From the NCBI GenBank assembly GCA_019918135.1, contig WBZZ01005597.1:63501-127500 (forward strand): DNA of 64,000 nt. Reading direction: 5' to 3'. Source of the DNA: Paulinella micropora (taxonomy: Eukaryota; Cercozoa; Imbricatea; Euglyphida; Paulinellidae). Each line of letters opens with the position of its first letter. The stretch's first letter is position 1. Of this stretch, positions 7,582 through 17,142 are shown one piece after another. The notes beneath the pieces are model-generated. The model saw nothing but the letters and a program-made list of their open reading frames with translations. It ran no database searches and was not told the origin of the DNA. The position numbers and the translations under genes are program-made.

Positions 7582-10503
7582 TTACACTTTCTGTGTGTGG
7601 TTTCGCTCGTGCACGTAGGGCTTCATGCTTTCATACGACAGCAGTACTAATCTTTCCTGCTTTGGCCTGAGACGGCGCGTAGCCATAAGAAGAGGATGTG
7701 AGAGCGCAATATTTTCGGCCAGGTTGAATTCTGAGCTAAAGACAGTTACAAATCTCGAGACGAGGTCTTCGTTGTCAGAATTAAATTCACAGACGACCAG
7801 CTTGACCGTGCTAATCTTGCTGATAGCGACTGCAATTGTCTGCCATAGGTCAGCTACTCCCGGTGGCATGGCAAAATTTAGCCAGACTGCTTCGTGTTTG
7901 CTGATTCCAGTTTGTATCCATTTCAGCAACTCTTGTTCCATTTGATCTATGGTCACCGATGTTGTTGCTGCTGACTTGAAAGGTGATGTAGTTTTGCCAA
8001 ACGTGCATAAAAACCGCGGTCCTGTTGCGGGGCAATCCATGAGGATTTCTACGTATTGGTCCTTTGTTTCGGGCACCACACACAGCTCGTACTGGCGAAA
8101 GAATTGCTGGTCCTGCATCGTCAGGGGCGATCGTCCGTATTTTAGAAAAAGGCCCCGACGGTCGACGACTGTCTTGGGCAAGAGCCGGGACAGACCTTCC
8201 GAAAGCGGGGCGCCAACGGTACCAGAGAACAGCATGTTATGGGCCGTGAGCAGGAGTTTGGTCTTGATGGCAGGAGGCAACTGTACCTCATGCTCCCCCC
8301 GGACTACTTGGTCCAGTGCCAGGACCCTGACTATGCCCTCCAACTGCTTCGTCGCCACCTCCCGATCTTCCAGGAAAGACGACGGCTTGCAGACCAAGTC
8401 CCACGTGTTGACGGGAAGTTTTAGTAACACTTCGAAGGCCAACTCATTAGGCTTTGCCGAGCACAGCGCCCGCCGGAACTTAGTCCAGCAAGATTCAGGA
8501 GCTCCTTTGGCCACTTGCATTGTGGCCATGCCCTGCCAGCGCCATACCAGTACGGCTGTTTGGCACTCTTCCTGGGCGGCGGCGTTGCGGGAGATGTTTA
8601 TCGAAGGTACTAGCGCGTACGTGTAGCCCTTAGGAATCTTCTTCAGCTGTTCGAGGAGAAAGCCGCGCTTTCCGGCCGCAGCCGTGCCGGGTACAATTTC
8701 CGACGAAACAGCTGGCTTGGTTATGCGCGCTTTCCCCGGTTTCTTGCTCCGTCGCTTTCGCAAGGCTTTGCGCGTGTCTTCGATCTCCTGCCTCTTCTTT
8801 GCCAAGTCCTCCTTTTGCTGCTCCACAAGAGTGACGCTCTCTAGCAAGGCTTCCAGATCCCGCTTCGAAGCATCGTCGGGTGCGTTGTTTGCAGCAGCTT
8901 CTATGACCCGTCTGATGTTATTGTCGACCGTTGCTGGGTTGCTCAGCAAACGAGCCGTTGCTTTATGGAACTCTGCTTTCAGATTGATGTCCTTTTCCAG
9001 TTCGAGTACATGAACCGGACCATCCGGCAATTTAACTGCACGTGCCGTATTCACCGCATTCAGCAATGTCTTTTCTGCGTCATCTACCAGGGCTTCTGTT
9101 TCTGCTGCCTCTACTTCCAACTCCTCGAGCACCTGGACCGCGTCTTCTTGGGCTGCTGCGTCGTCTGGAACCCCGTCAAGTACCTGTTGGCCTTCTTCTG
9201 TTGCCAAACCCTGCGTCGTCGCGCCTTCTTCTTCTTGGACTGCTGCCTCGTCTGGATTCGCGTTAGGTATCCCTTCGCCTTTGTTCGACGAGGAGCGTTT
9301 TCTGCGCACTTTCTTGCTTTTCCTGGGCTTTGCTTTGGCTAAGGCCGCCAGCTCTTTGTCGACAGCCTGTAGCGTCGCTGCGGTTTCGTGCAATGCTCGA
9401 AGAAAAAGAATAATGGCATTTCCCAATTCCCTAAATGTCTTCTTTGATTGGACATTTTCTGTACCGTTTACAAGATGGCCAATAAACTCATCGAGTTTCT
9501 CCCCGAATTCTGTGAGTTTATTCTCGTCCTGCGATGATCGCGCTTGGCCCCAATCAAATTTCATTATTATAAGATCGTACACTTCTCCCAGATCGAATTC
9601 CTCTCCCGAAGAAGGATCTACAATTTTACCATCCAGCCTTGTAATTTTACGAGCGTTTGCATTCGCCGTTTGGAGTGCTTGTCTTGTTGCTTCTAGGTTG
9701 GCTATTGCCTGTCGTTTCTCTGTTTCCAATTTCTGGCGCTTCTGGAACGTGGTGAATTGGATATCGGTTGCCTTGGATGGAACCGAGTTGGTTGTGTTTT
9801 GGTCCTCCCCATTCAACGAAATATTCTCGTCGCGGGGCCTACCCTCAACTTGGTCGTAGATCTCATAATCCCCGGCCTCTGCAGGATCCGGTAGAATCGG
9901 CGTTGCGCCGTTATAGCGCTGGGGAAACATCGAGAGCTGCTCTCCATTACCGAGATTAGATAATGAAACAACAATGCTTGCGTCGTCTTGCTTTTGCGCG
10001 GCGTCGGCAAGAATGGTTTGCGGATGTCCGGATTTCTCCTGTGGAACCGCGACACGTGCAGGTTGTTTCGCACTGGTGGTTTTGCTACTTGGCGCACTAC
10101 TAGGGCTTCGGCGTGGTGGTGCTGCGCCCGCTTGTCGTACTGGAACCGCGACACTTGCAGGCTTTTCCGCACTGGTGGTTTTGCTACTTGGCGCAGGAGG
10201 GCTTCGGCGTGCTGGCGATGCGCGTGGTGCCTGTTGTACTGGAAGAGCGGTTGATGAGGCAGCCGCGTGCGTGGCCTGCTGTTTGGCACTGGGGGTTGAC
10301 GCAGGAATTAAAGATAGAAGAACAGAGTTTCTGTCCATGCTTGGACTGTTTGTGCGAGGCAATGATTTTCCAGAACTGTTTGGGCTTGGATTCTTTTTGG
10401 TCTTGTCCCTGTGCTGACCCTTCGCCTTCTTGGTCTTCGTCGTCGTCTTGGCCTTCGTCGTCGTCTTGGTCTTCATCGTCTTCTTCGCCGTCTTGGTCTT
10501 CAT
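7582..10503 (-). CDS. Large orphan protein with coiled-coil centre
   Basis: The frame gives up to 973 residues. The Lys/Thr repeat N-terminus is probably an out-of-frame reading of the acidic tail of the next gene, so ATG 10338 (MDRNSVLLSL) is a better start, giving about 918 residues. In order there is: a Pro/Ser/Ala-rich stretch with an imperfect ~95-nt duplication (SKTTSAEKPASVAVP); a long helical, coiled-coil-like section; a KPRKSKKVRRKRSSSN basic patch; an acidic segment; and a more globular C-terminal third. No known domain is recognised. It is probably in the same transcription unit as the gene ending at 10184, with overlapping ends. Confidence 0.6.
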   Translation of the reverse strand: MKTKTAKKTMKTKTTTKAKTTTKTKKAKGQHRDKTKKNPSPNSSGKSLPRTNSPSMDRNSVLLSLIPASTPSAKQQATHAAASSTALPVQQAPRASPARRSPPAPSSKTTSAEKPASVAVPVRQAGAAPPRRSPSSAPSSKTTSAKQPARVAVPQEKSGHPQTILADAAQKQDDASIVVSLSNLGNGEQLSMFPQRYNGATPILPDPAEAGDYEIYDQVEGRPRDENISLNGEDQNTTNSVPSKATDIQFTTFQKRQKLETEKRQAIANLEATRQALQTANANARKITRLDGKIVDPSSGEEFDLGEVYDLIIMKFDWGQARSSQDENKLTEFGEKLDEFIGHLVNGTENVQSKKTFRELGNAIILFLRALHETAATLQAVDKELAALAKAKPRKSKKVRRKRSSSNKGEGIPNANPDEAAVQEEEGATTQGLATEEGQQVLDGVPDDAAAQEDAVQVLEELEVEAAETEALVDDAEKTLLNAVNTARAVKLPDGPVHVLELEKDINLKAEFHKATARLLSNPATVDNNIRRVIEAAANNAPDDASKRDLEALLESVTLVEQQKEDLAKKRQEIEDTRKALRKRRSKKPGKARITKPAVSSEIVPGTAAAGKRGFLLEQLKKIPKGYTYALVPSINISRNAAAQEECQTAVLVWRWQGMATMQVAKGAPESCWTKFRRALCSAKPNELAFEVLLKLPVNTWDLVCKPSSFLEDREVATKQLEGIVRVLALDQVVRGEHEVQLPPAIKTKLLLTAHNMLFSGTVGAPLSEGLSRLLPKTVVDRRGLFLKYGRSPLTMQDQQFFRQYELCVVPETKDQYVEILMDCPATGPRFLCTFGKTTSPFKSAATTSVTIDQMEQELLKWIQTGISKHEAVWLNFAMPPGVADLWQTIAVAISKISTVKLVVCEFNSDNEDLVSRFVTVFSSEFNLAENIALSHPLLMATRRLRPKQERLVLLSYESMKPYVHERNHTQKV

Positions 10504-11920
10504 CGTCTTCTTCGCCGTCTTGGCCTTCGTCTATTCCGCCAGCGTCTTGATCTTTTTGCTTGAATGCTTGCTCATTTGGTTTGGCAAAGGGGGTTTGCTC
10601 CCAGCCGCTTGATGACGGGTATTGGCCCCGTGCAGAATTGCCCGTCTCCGCGAACGTTACGGCTTTTTTGGTCGGCGCGTTTGCCAGCGACGATAACGGT
10701 GAAAATGATATCGGGGGTTGGCTGGTTTTGAGCTCTGCTACCAGCGACGAAAACCTTGAAAGTGGTATCGGGGGTTGGCTGTTTTTGAGCTCTGCTACCT
10801 GCGGTCCTGGTTCTAGCAAGGGCCACCTCAACGACGGAGTGTTCGTGGCAATCCAGAACACGTTGTACAAAAACATGTTCCAATCGAGGCGCTGGACTTG
10901 CCTTTCTTTATAAATTGCTATATCGTTTGCTTCGTTTTGTCCTTCCCTGTCTGCACAGAGCCCGTAGACCAACGCGTAGGCCAGCGCTCCTCTGAACGTT
11001 GCCGGGATCTTCGTTTCATCTTTGAGTATGTCTTCCTCAATCACTTCGACCTGGTCTCGCACAAGATCTCTGACGTACCGTTGCATGGCAACAATATCAC
11101 TGGTTTTAAATATGGCAGAGACCTGCAGTTTTGCTAGAGCAGTTACAGCTTGCTCGTTTCTCTTGTTTGTCCACACCGCAACGAGATCTTTCCAATAACC
11201 CATCAATATAATGGTCACAATTAACGCCGACATATCGGTTCTCACCAAATAGCCAATGGAAAATTTACAAGTGCCCGCATATTTCGTTGCTTGCCATAAT
11301 TCTCCTGCTTTTTCTGACGCTGCCGCCACTTCCTGTGCCCCCGTTCCGAAATCCCAAATGCCCCTGATGAGCTTATCTTCTTCTTTTGGTTGTTTTTTAC
11401 TTCTTTCTGCCGCCAACTCAAACCACCGACGCCGAAAATAGAGGTACTGATCTTTCCATGTAGCCACCATTGTTCCATGGCGTGTGGGGGCTTTTCCGAT
11501 CGGGCCGAGGCATTCCCAAACGTAAAGATTTTCGAGACCCGCCTGTTCTTTGCATTTTAGGACACACGACTTAACGTCGGCGTGGTCCCAATCAACGTCT
11601 GGTGCTAAGTCCGCAAACCTTACCAAAGTCGCGCTGAAGTCAAACATAGTAGTGTCACCTTTGGCATCCGAGAATAAAGTCGTAACAAATTGTGGCAGCC
11701 TGTCTGTTTTGTAGTCGCCCGTTGGTATTTTTTCTATTGGAAAAGCGTATGGTACGGTTTTTTGGTAAAGATAAGCTACGACCTCTCGCTGGATCTTTGG
11801 CTTGGAACGAACGACGACGAGAGTAGATTTCGGCTGGCTTTTGTTTTGGTGGTCATCAACTTTGTTAGCATCGTTCACGATGTTGTTTTCACCGCTGGGG
11901 TCAGCCTTGCCGTCTGCCAT
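10184..11920 (-). CDS. Orphan protein with acidic repeat tail
   Basis: ATG at 11920 (MADGKADPSGENN) is preferred over a GTG nine bases upstream. The first ~370 residues look globular (YRRRWFEL-type helices, a hydrophobic segment near SALIVTIILMGYW). A 19-residue imperfect duplication follows (VAELK.SQPPI), then a low-complexity acidic tract of EEDDEDQDG repeats made of ~27-nt units. The last ~60 residues overlap the next gene in another frame and may be out of frame. No family is recognised. The two genes may originally have been one protein broken by an indel in the acidic repeat. Confidence 0.55.
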   Translation of the reverse strand: MADGKADPSGENNIVNDANKVDDHQNKSQPKSTLVVVRSKPKIQREVVAYLYQKTVPYAFPIEKIPTGDYKTDRLPQFVTTLFSDAKGDTTMFDFSATLVRFADLAPDVDWDHADVKSCVLKCKEQAGLENLYVWECLGPIGKAPTRHGTMVATWKDQYLYFRRRWFELAAERSKKQPKEEDKLIRGIWDFGTGAQEVAAASEKAGELWQATKYAGTCKFSIGYLVRTDMSALIVTIILMGYWKDLVAVWTNKRNEQAVTALAKLQVSAIFKTSDIVAMQRYVRDLVRDQVEVIEEDILKDETKIPATFRGALAYALVYGLCADREGQNEANDIAIYKERQVQRLDWNMFLYNVFWIATNTPSLRWPLLEPGPQVAELKNSQPPIPLSRFSSLVAELKTSQPPISFSPLSSLANAPTKKAVTFAETGNSARGQYPSSSGWEQTPFAKPNEQAFKQKDQDAGGIDEGQDGEEDDEDQDGEEDDEDQDDDEGQDDDEDQEGEGSAQGQDQKESKPKQFWKIIASHKQSKHGQKLCSSIFNSCVNPQCQTAGHARGCLINRSSSTTGTTRIASTPKPSCAK

Positions 11921-11929
11921 GACACGCAC

Positions 11930-12527
11930 TTTTTAAAATGCTTATTTAGTCTGAATCCAAGTCCGATTTTTTTTAAAGCAAGGCTTGCACTCTTTTCCTT
12001 GTCTTTTAAAGTAAAAGACCAGAACACAAAAAGAAAAGAACAAAAACAGGAGGGCGGGAGTGGGAACGGAGGTTTTTTGGGGGGCAGGGAAGGGGAGAGG
12101 GGGGGGGGGGGGGGAATGTGTCCTGGGGGCGAAGGAGCGAGAAGGAGGAGAGTGCGGGGGGGGGGGGGGGGGGAGGGAGGAAGGGCACAAAGAAAGAAAG
12201 CAAAAAGAAAAAACCCCCCGAAAGCAGCTGGGTTAAGAGTTGATTGATCGAGGATGAGCGTGGCTGGGGGGGGGGGGGAGGGAGGATCATGGAGGGATAA
12301 AAAAAACGGGGAGTCAGCGCCGCTTTCTTTGCCAACCCCCCCCCCCATCCCCTCTCGTTTTTGTTTTGTGTGTGTGCCGCGCAAACGTGCGCGAGACAGT
12401 GTTGCGGGGCAATGGGGAAAGGGTGCGTGGGGGGGGGGGGGGGAGAAGAGAAGTGACAGAAACCAAAGGAGAATAGGTTGAAAAGCGATCGGAACAAAAA
12501 CAAAAAAAGGGGGGAGGGGCAGGTAAC
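11930..12527. other. Divergent intergenic region, G-tract rich
   Basis: About 600 bases separate two divergent genes. They are dominated by runs of 10-15 G with short C-runs and A-rich patches. Open frames through it are proline- or glycine-rich low complexity and are not believed. G-runs spaced like this could form quadruplexes; this is inference only. Confidence 0.6.
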
Positions 12528-13280
12528 ATGCAGTGGGCGTTTGACAGCGCGGCCGTGTCATGCGCTTACGCCTTTGTGGCGTGCGTCGTGAAAACGCGGC
12601 CCGCGAGCGTACTAGCAAACGCGCACTCCTGTGACACGCAGTGCCCTTGGGTACGAAGCCCGCCTTCTTCGCCCTGGTCCGCCTGTGCGCTATCGGGCGC
12701 CATGCACTTGTGTGAGCCGCAGATCTGTACCGATTCTTACGGCAGATGCCTTCGCACGGGGCGCGCGATGGCCTCGCCGCAGCTGGAGGCCTCCGCCGAC
12801 GATCTTCAGCACGGGGGGGCCCTGCGCCAGAGATCTTGGGCGGCGGGGCCCATAAGTTACTTCAGGACTCAAACCGAAACCGGCACGCCCCCTTTGGTAC
12901 AACCAACACGCGCGCCGCAGCCCCGTCGCGTGCTGTCCTTAGAAAGGGTCTGGCTAAAGCACGACAAACAGCTGATCGCCAGGCTCTGGCTGGAGCAGGT
13001 GCAGCTACGCTGTGCGGGCCCCCCTGCTACGTTGCTACCGTTTGTGGCGCTCTTGGAGCCGCTCGTCCGCAACGGTGCCTGGCCCTGGCTGTGGCCTTAC
13101 CTGTTGTTTCTGATGTGCTGTGGCGCACCCGCGAGGGTCGATCTGGTCATAGTAGCAGAGACCGAGCCCCTGATCAAGAGCCTGCGCGCGTCCTTCCCCG
13201 AGCTCCTGCGCGGGTGTTTGCGGCCGCGTGCCTTTGCGCGCCTGAACTTGCTCGCCTTTGCTGCGGGCGATGCTTGGTAA
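12528..13280 (+). CDS. Orphan Cys-containing 250-residue protein
   Basis: Starts at ATG after GGGGCAGGTAAC (MQWAFDSAAVSCAYAF). The N-terminal 80 residues are Cys-rich (nine Cys) and could be a signal or zinc-binding region. The C-terminal 120 residues have hydrophobic helical segments (WPWLWPYLLFLMCCGAP). No family is recognised. It stands alone between the G-tract region and the provirus. Confidence 0.5.
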   Translation: MQWAFDSAAVSCAYAFVACVVKTRPASVLANAHSCDTQCPWVRSPPSSPWSACALSGAMHLCEPQICTDSYGRCLRTGRAMASPQLEASADDLQHGGALRQRSWAAGPISYFRTQTETGTPPLVQPTRAPQPRRVLSLERVWLKHDKQLIARLWLEQVQLRCAGPPATLLPFVALLEPLVRNGAWPWLWPYLLFLMCCGAPARVDLVIVAETEPLIKSLRASFPELLRGCLRPRAFARLNLLAFAAGDAW

Positions 13281-13611
13281 AAAGAAGGGGGAAGAGTAGT
13301 CTATTACTGAGCATCAAGAAAGGGGGGGGGGGGAGAGGGGGGGGGGAGGAGGGCGCGAAGAAAAGTGATGCTCTTTAAACACAGGCGCAAAACAACGATT
13401 CAATGAACCACCTCCCGTTCCACCTTCTTCTCCCGTCCCTTCCCGACCTTCCGGCACACAGTGACCTTTTTTTGTTTTCCGTTATTTTCTTTCCTGCGGA
13501 AGTTCGGTAAAAGGGGGGGGGGGGGTGGGGTAGTGAAGTGGGGAAAGGGAAAAGTTACGGATAGAGTCGCCCCCCCCCCCCCCCCGGTAGCTTTTGCGCT
13601 CTTACGTAATT
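13281..13611. other. Low-complexity flank left of the provirus
   Basis: G- and C-homopolymers of up to 15 bases alternate with A/T-rich bits. No gene is seen. It ends at the target-site copy GTTCCC (13612-13617). Confidence 0.7.
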
Positions 13612-13617
13612 GTTCCC

Positions 13618-13740
13618 AAAAAACAGGAAAGGAAAGGGGGGGTGTTTCTATGGCCCCACCCCCCCTTCCCATTTTAATTTCCCTATCGCAGGCCATTTTT
13701 TACAAAGTCTGTCGTATAAAGAGATAACAGCATTATCCCC
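13618..13740 (+). repeat. PLV left terminal inverted repeat (123 bp)
   Basis: Matches the reverse complement of 35888-36010 almost perfectly, including GATAACAGCATTATCCCC at the inner end. The only difference seen is C4-A-C7 versus C3-A-C8 in the C-rich part. Confidence 0.95.
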
Positions 13741-14155
13741 AAAAATTAATCACCAAGAAGAAGATAATAATATGGTAGAAACAAGGAAATATGGAATGGA
13801 ACAAAAACCACACACCACACACACAAAAAAAAACACAATATCACCAAAAATAACAATCTGAAAAAGAAAACAAATGATGACAGAACCCAGCACAGAATTT
13901 TAACGGTAGCCATATCGGCCCACCAAAACGAGAAAGGCATTTCAAACCACTCACCAGGAAAATTAGAAATAGAACATCTAGAACATAATCCAATCGGTCC
14001 AAGTATGAATTATATGGAATAACTAATAACAAAATGGAAATAAAAAAAAGAAACCGACCACCTAAACCTTTTTTCCTGCGACAAAAATCGTCGGCACTCG
14101 CCAGAGTTCAGAAACCAAAAAAGGCAAGAAGTCGGCATCACCAAGGTAAGTCAAA
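13741..14155. other. A-rich non-coding stretch inside left TIR
   Basis: About 415 bases of A/C-rich sequence with no believable frame. It probably holds the promoter and leader of the first left-arm gene. No specific motif was recognised. Confidence 0.5.
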
Positions 14156-14662
14156 ATGAGCGAGAGTTTGATTAGTAAAGAAAATAGAACCATTGATGAT
14201 TATGTTTTTATGTTTGAAACTTCTAAGCAAGGTAAAGATAAATTAAGAAAGATTATCTTTACAGCAGAAGAAAAAATAAATAAAATGAATAAAGAAATAG
14301 AACTACTAATAACAAAAAGAAATCAAGAGCGAGTAAAGTTGGAAGGTGCTAATAAAGTTTTGAAAAAAATAGTTGATGAAGGAATTGATGTAGAAGAAGA
14401 TAGGAGATTTGATTTGGAGAGAAAAAGTAAATTAATAAGAAAGGAGAAAGAATTAAAAATGTTTAAGATTTGGAAAAAAGATAACAGATATGAGTATGAT
14501 GAAGTAGTGATGAAAAAAATAAGAAAAGGAATAGATGAAGAAGGATTGACTTTTAATAAATCCCTTATTCGTTATTCAGATTATGACTTACATAAGTTAA
14601 ATGAAAATGCTAATATGTATAAATGTATGAGAGAGAGTGAGAACAGTGGTCTAAACCACTAA
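14156..14662 (+). CDS. PLV hypothetical coiled-coil protein
   Basis: 168 residues, strongly Lys/Glu-rich and helical throughout (DKLRKIIFTAEEKINKMNKE), so a coiled coil is likely. AT-rich codon use matches the provirus, not the flanks. No known domain. It is the first gene inside the left repeat. A TATATAAATAG box and a short hairpin (AGCCC...GGGCT) follow its stop and precede the next gene. Confidence 0.6.
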   Translation: MSESLISKENRTIDDYVFMFETSKQGKDKLRKIIFTAEEKINKMNKEIELLITKRNQERVKLEGANKVLKKIVDEGIDVEEDRRFDLERKSKLIRKEKELKMFKIWKKDNRYEYDEVVMKKIRKGIDEEGLTFNKSLIRYSDYDLHKLNENANMYKCMRESENSGLNH

Positions 14663-14774
14663 GCCCCTTATCACATAGGGCTATATAAATAGTGTGTATA
14701 TTTATTCAAAAAAAAAAATCGGGCGAAAGCCCCCCAACTTACAAAGAAATTTATTCTTATGTTGTTTGTGTAGA

Positions 14775-15296
14775 ATGGACGATTTAGCTTCTGCTTTGGA
14801 AGGTGTCCAGCTCGTCCCCGACCCAGCCCCAGGCCAGCCCGTTCCAGCCGAGCCCAACCCAGCCGAGCCCAACCCAGCCGAGCCCGTTCCAGCCGAGCCC
14901 AACCCAGCCGAGCCCAACCCAGCCGACCCCGACCCCGTCCAGCTTGAAGACGACATCCCGAATGGGTGGAGAAAGTTTGGAGATGTTGGCGAACTATTCA
15001 GACAAACTGATAATTCAAGGTTCGTCGGGCTTCCGAGAGAATTTCTTCGGGCGGATAAGAAGGTGAAATTTTGGGGAAGGAAGCCACCCGTTTTTGCCGA
15101 TGAGAAAGATTACTTTTTCGCACACATTGAAAGAAATAGGCTGATTGAAAAACCAAAACACGAATTTCACTTCCTTGTTTCCGTTCGCGACCCTGATGAG
15201 TTGATTATTTTCAATTCAATCACGGCAATCAACAGAGTTCTGAAAGCTCGCGCATATCAAATCAACTGGATTATTCCTATCGGTCGTTATATTTAA
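14775..15296 (+). CDS. PLV hypothetical protein with PAEPNP repeats
   Basis: The start is the ATG at 14775 (MDDLASALEGVQLV); an in-frame upstream extension is non-coding leader. Residues ~20-55 are PAEPNP/PAEPVP repeats encoded by a GC-rich tandem repeat, odd in this AT-rich element. The C-terminal ~115 residues look globular (HFLVSVRDPDELIIFNSI). It is tail-to-tail with the integrase gene, 14 bases apart. Function unknown. Confidence 0.6.
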   Translation: MDDLASALEGVQLVPDPAPGQPVPAEPNPAEPNPAEPVPAEPNPAEPNPADPDPVQLEDDIPNGWRKFGDVGELFRQTDNSRFVGLPREFLRADKKVKFWGRKPPVFADEKDYFFAHIERNRLIEKPKHEFHFLVSVRDPDELIIFNSITAINRVLKARAYQINWIIPIGRYI

Positions 15297-15310
15297 TTAA
15301 ATAATCGTTC

Positions 15311-16246
15311 TCACAAATCAAGTATTACTTTTGCTTTTCTTTCTCGTTTGCTAGTCCTGATATTCTCCGGCTGGATGTCTTCTTTTTTTAATAATTGCTT
15401 TATCTTCTTCTCCTTCGTTATCTCTTGGACTTGTTCGTTAATTTGTTTTTCGTCATCAACTGGCTTTTCAAACTTAGTCTTTAATAACTCACGGGGGCTG
15501 ACTAGTTCTTTATTAGATAGCACAATCTTAAATCCATTTCTACCCAAAACCGTATATATCTGTTTTGACCAAGTTCGTCCGCCTTTTGAAAATAGATTTC
15601 GTTGAACTTCCCGTCTTACCTTATCGCCTGGTTCAAATTCATTAATACTCTCATCTCTTTCAATTTTTTGTTTATTAGTAGCTTTCCCATTTAATACATC
15701 AATTGGTCTAGCTTTGATTGTTGGATGAAAACGATTATTGTAAGCTTTGACCATATCGTCAATGTATGAGACCCAGTCAAAGTTTCCATTTGTTTCAAAT
15801 AGTATATCAAACCACCTTCTAATAGTTCTGATAACTCTATCAACTATTGCGAGTGCTTTGTGGTCTCCCACTTCAACTGTTCTGTGTTCAATGTTATGTT
15901 CATCAAAATATTTATTAACTGCTCCTTTGTATTCTCCACCGCTGTCTGTTGTAATGATTTCTGGAATATATGGAATAGATTTTAAACCAGTATATACTTC
16001 ATTCGCAGTTTTATTTTTTAGCGGTCTGACTTCTAAAAATCTACTATTAGTGTCAATCCAAACCAACATAAAGGCATATTTTTTATTACCTGGTTTATCT
16101 TTTAACTTAGACATATCCGCCAAATCTACGAACACTTGCTTCAACGATTTATCAGCCCATATCGTATTCCATTTCTTACTTTGTTTTTTTTGGTAATGTA
16201 GTTCTAATGCTTGTTGCTCTTTCAGTTCTTGTATATGGTCGTCCAT
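15311..16246 (-). CDS. rve-family integrase (retroviral/polinton type)
   Basis: The 311-residue protein has an RNase-H-fold core. First Asp is D41 (VFVDLADMSK), second is D101 (IITTDSGGEY), and the third acidic site is D136 (ALAIVDRVIRTIRR), exactly 35 residues on. The usual catalytic Glu is therefore Asp. The region after ~200 has a chromo/SH3-like stretch (FEPGDKVRREVQRNLFSKG...TWSKQIYTVL). It would cut and join the TIR ends and make the 6-bp duplication. No N-terminal HHCC zinc domain is visible in this frame. The upstream Cys-rich ORF lies in the same frame, separated by one TAG and two codons. Confidence 0.9.
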   Translation of the reverse strand: MDDHIQELKEQQALELHYQKKQSKKWNTIWADKSLKQVFVDLADMSKLKDKPGNKKYAFMLVWIDTNSRFLEVRPLKNKTANEVYTGLKSIPYIPEIITTDSGGEYKGAVNKYFDEHNIEHRTVEVGDHKALAIVDRVIRTIRRWFDILFETNGNFDWVSYIDDMVKAYNNRFHPTIKARPIDVLNGKATNKQKIERDESINEFEPGDKVRREVQRNLFSKGGRTWSKQIYTVLGRNGFKIVLSNKELVSPRELLKTKFEKPVDDEKQINEQVQEITKEKKIKQLLKKEDIQPENIRTSKRERKAKVILDL

Positions 16247-16252
16247 CGCTTT

Positions 16253-16510
16253 CTAATATTTAATAACACCTAATGCTTTATCCTTATATATTGCTCTTTC
16301 TTTTTTTTCCAGTTCAAAACAATAATTAGAACAAAACTCATAAGTATAAAATCGGTCAAATGTATCGTCAATTGCTGTAATCTGGCGGTTCGCTAAACAC
16401 AGAGTTAATCCACACACATAGCAACTAGTGAAGTCATACATACTATGATTATATAGGTAGTCCATAATGTGTAAGCGAACATCTAATGGTAGGTTCTTAA
16501 TTTCACTCAT
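16253..16510 (-). CDS. Small F-box-like / Cys-rich protein
   Basis: 85 residues. The N-terminus (IKNLPLDVRLHIMDYLYNHS) resembles the start of an F-box. It is followed by CxxC and CxxxC pairs (CYVCGLTLC, YEFCSNYCFE) like a small zinc knuckle. The stop is a single TAG directly upstream of, and in frame with, the integrase. It may be a separate adaptor protein or a former N-terminal zinc domain of the integrase cut off by a stop. The first option is favoured, because a methionine start follows within two codons. Confidence 0.5.
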   Translation of the reverse strand: MSEIKNLPLDVRLHIMDYLYNHSMYDFTSCYVCGLTLCLANRQITAIDDTFDRFYTYEFCSNYCFELEKKERAIYKDKALGVIKY

Positions 16511-16515
16511 ATATA

Positions 16516-17028
16516 TTAAAACTTTAAAAATATCTTTGAAACATCATTGTTTTCTTTTTTTGGTTTCTCAGGTTGTTGATTATAAACATTAACTGATATG
16601 TTTGATTTCTTACCTTTACCCTTCTTAGGCTTAGGCTCTTCTTCCTCGCTTTCCTCGCTCTCACTCTCACTCTCCTCTTCCACTTTCTTTTTTGCCACCT
16701 TCTTCGTCTTCTTCTGTTTAGTCTTCAATTTTATACCCGCAACCCGTTGGGCAACGATATCTACGAAATCGTGTTCAACCTCTTCTTCACTTTCACTACT
16801 TTCCTCACTTATCTCACCGTCTCTACCATCAATGAGGTCCTTCGCCAACTGCTTCTTAGCTGTGTGGTCCATCTTTTCGTCGTCATTCATTTCTTTCACA
16901 TTCTTCGCCTCTTCCTCCGCTAGTAGTTCCCTCGCTCTTTCAATCTTTCTCTGCCTCGCATACTGTTTCTTCATTACAGTAGCTTTTTCAAGGTTCTTTA
17001 TGGCAATCTCTCTATAACCTCTTGGCAT
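16516..17028 (-). CDS. Charged Lys/Glu/Ser-rich PLV protein
   Basis: 170 residues with alternating acidic serine tracts (EESSESEEEVE, EESESESEESEEEEP) and basic tracts (KTKQKKTKKVAKKK). It is largely disordered and looks like a nucleic-acid or chaperone-type accessory protein. No known domain. It lies 5 bases upstream of the F-box-like ORF on the same strand, so the two and the integrase are likely co-transcribed. Confidence 0.55.
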   Translation of the reverse strand: MPRGYREIAIKNLEKATVMKKQYARQRKIERARELLAEEEAKNVKEMNDDEKMDHTAKKQLAKDLIDGRDGEISEESSESEEEVEHDFVDIVAQRVAGIKLKTKQKKTKKVAKKKVEEESESESEESEEEEPKPKKGKGKKSNISVNVYNQQPEKPKKENNDVSKIFLKF

Positions 17029-17142
17029 TGTTTGTTTCGGTTGTATATCTAACCAAAAATAATTTTTATTCGGATTAATTATTATCCAAAATATTGGTAA
17101 TTATGTATTAAACAAATATACATTATAAGACAAAAAGCGACA

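Noticed and set aside
11875-12618. Open frames of 70-250 codons in the G-tract region
   Set aside because: They are proline- or glycine-rich translations of homopolymers in all frames, without a believable start or composition.
14703-14956. Minus-strand open frame opposite the PAEPNP repeat
   Set aside because: It is the mirror reading of the tandem repeat; the plus-strand frame extends into a globular domain and has a proper start.
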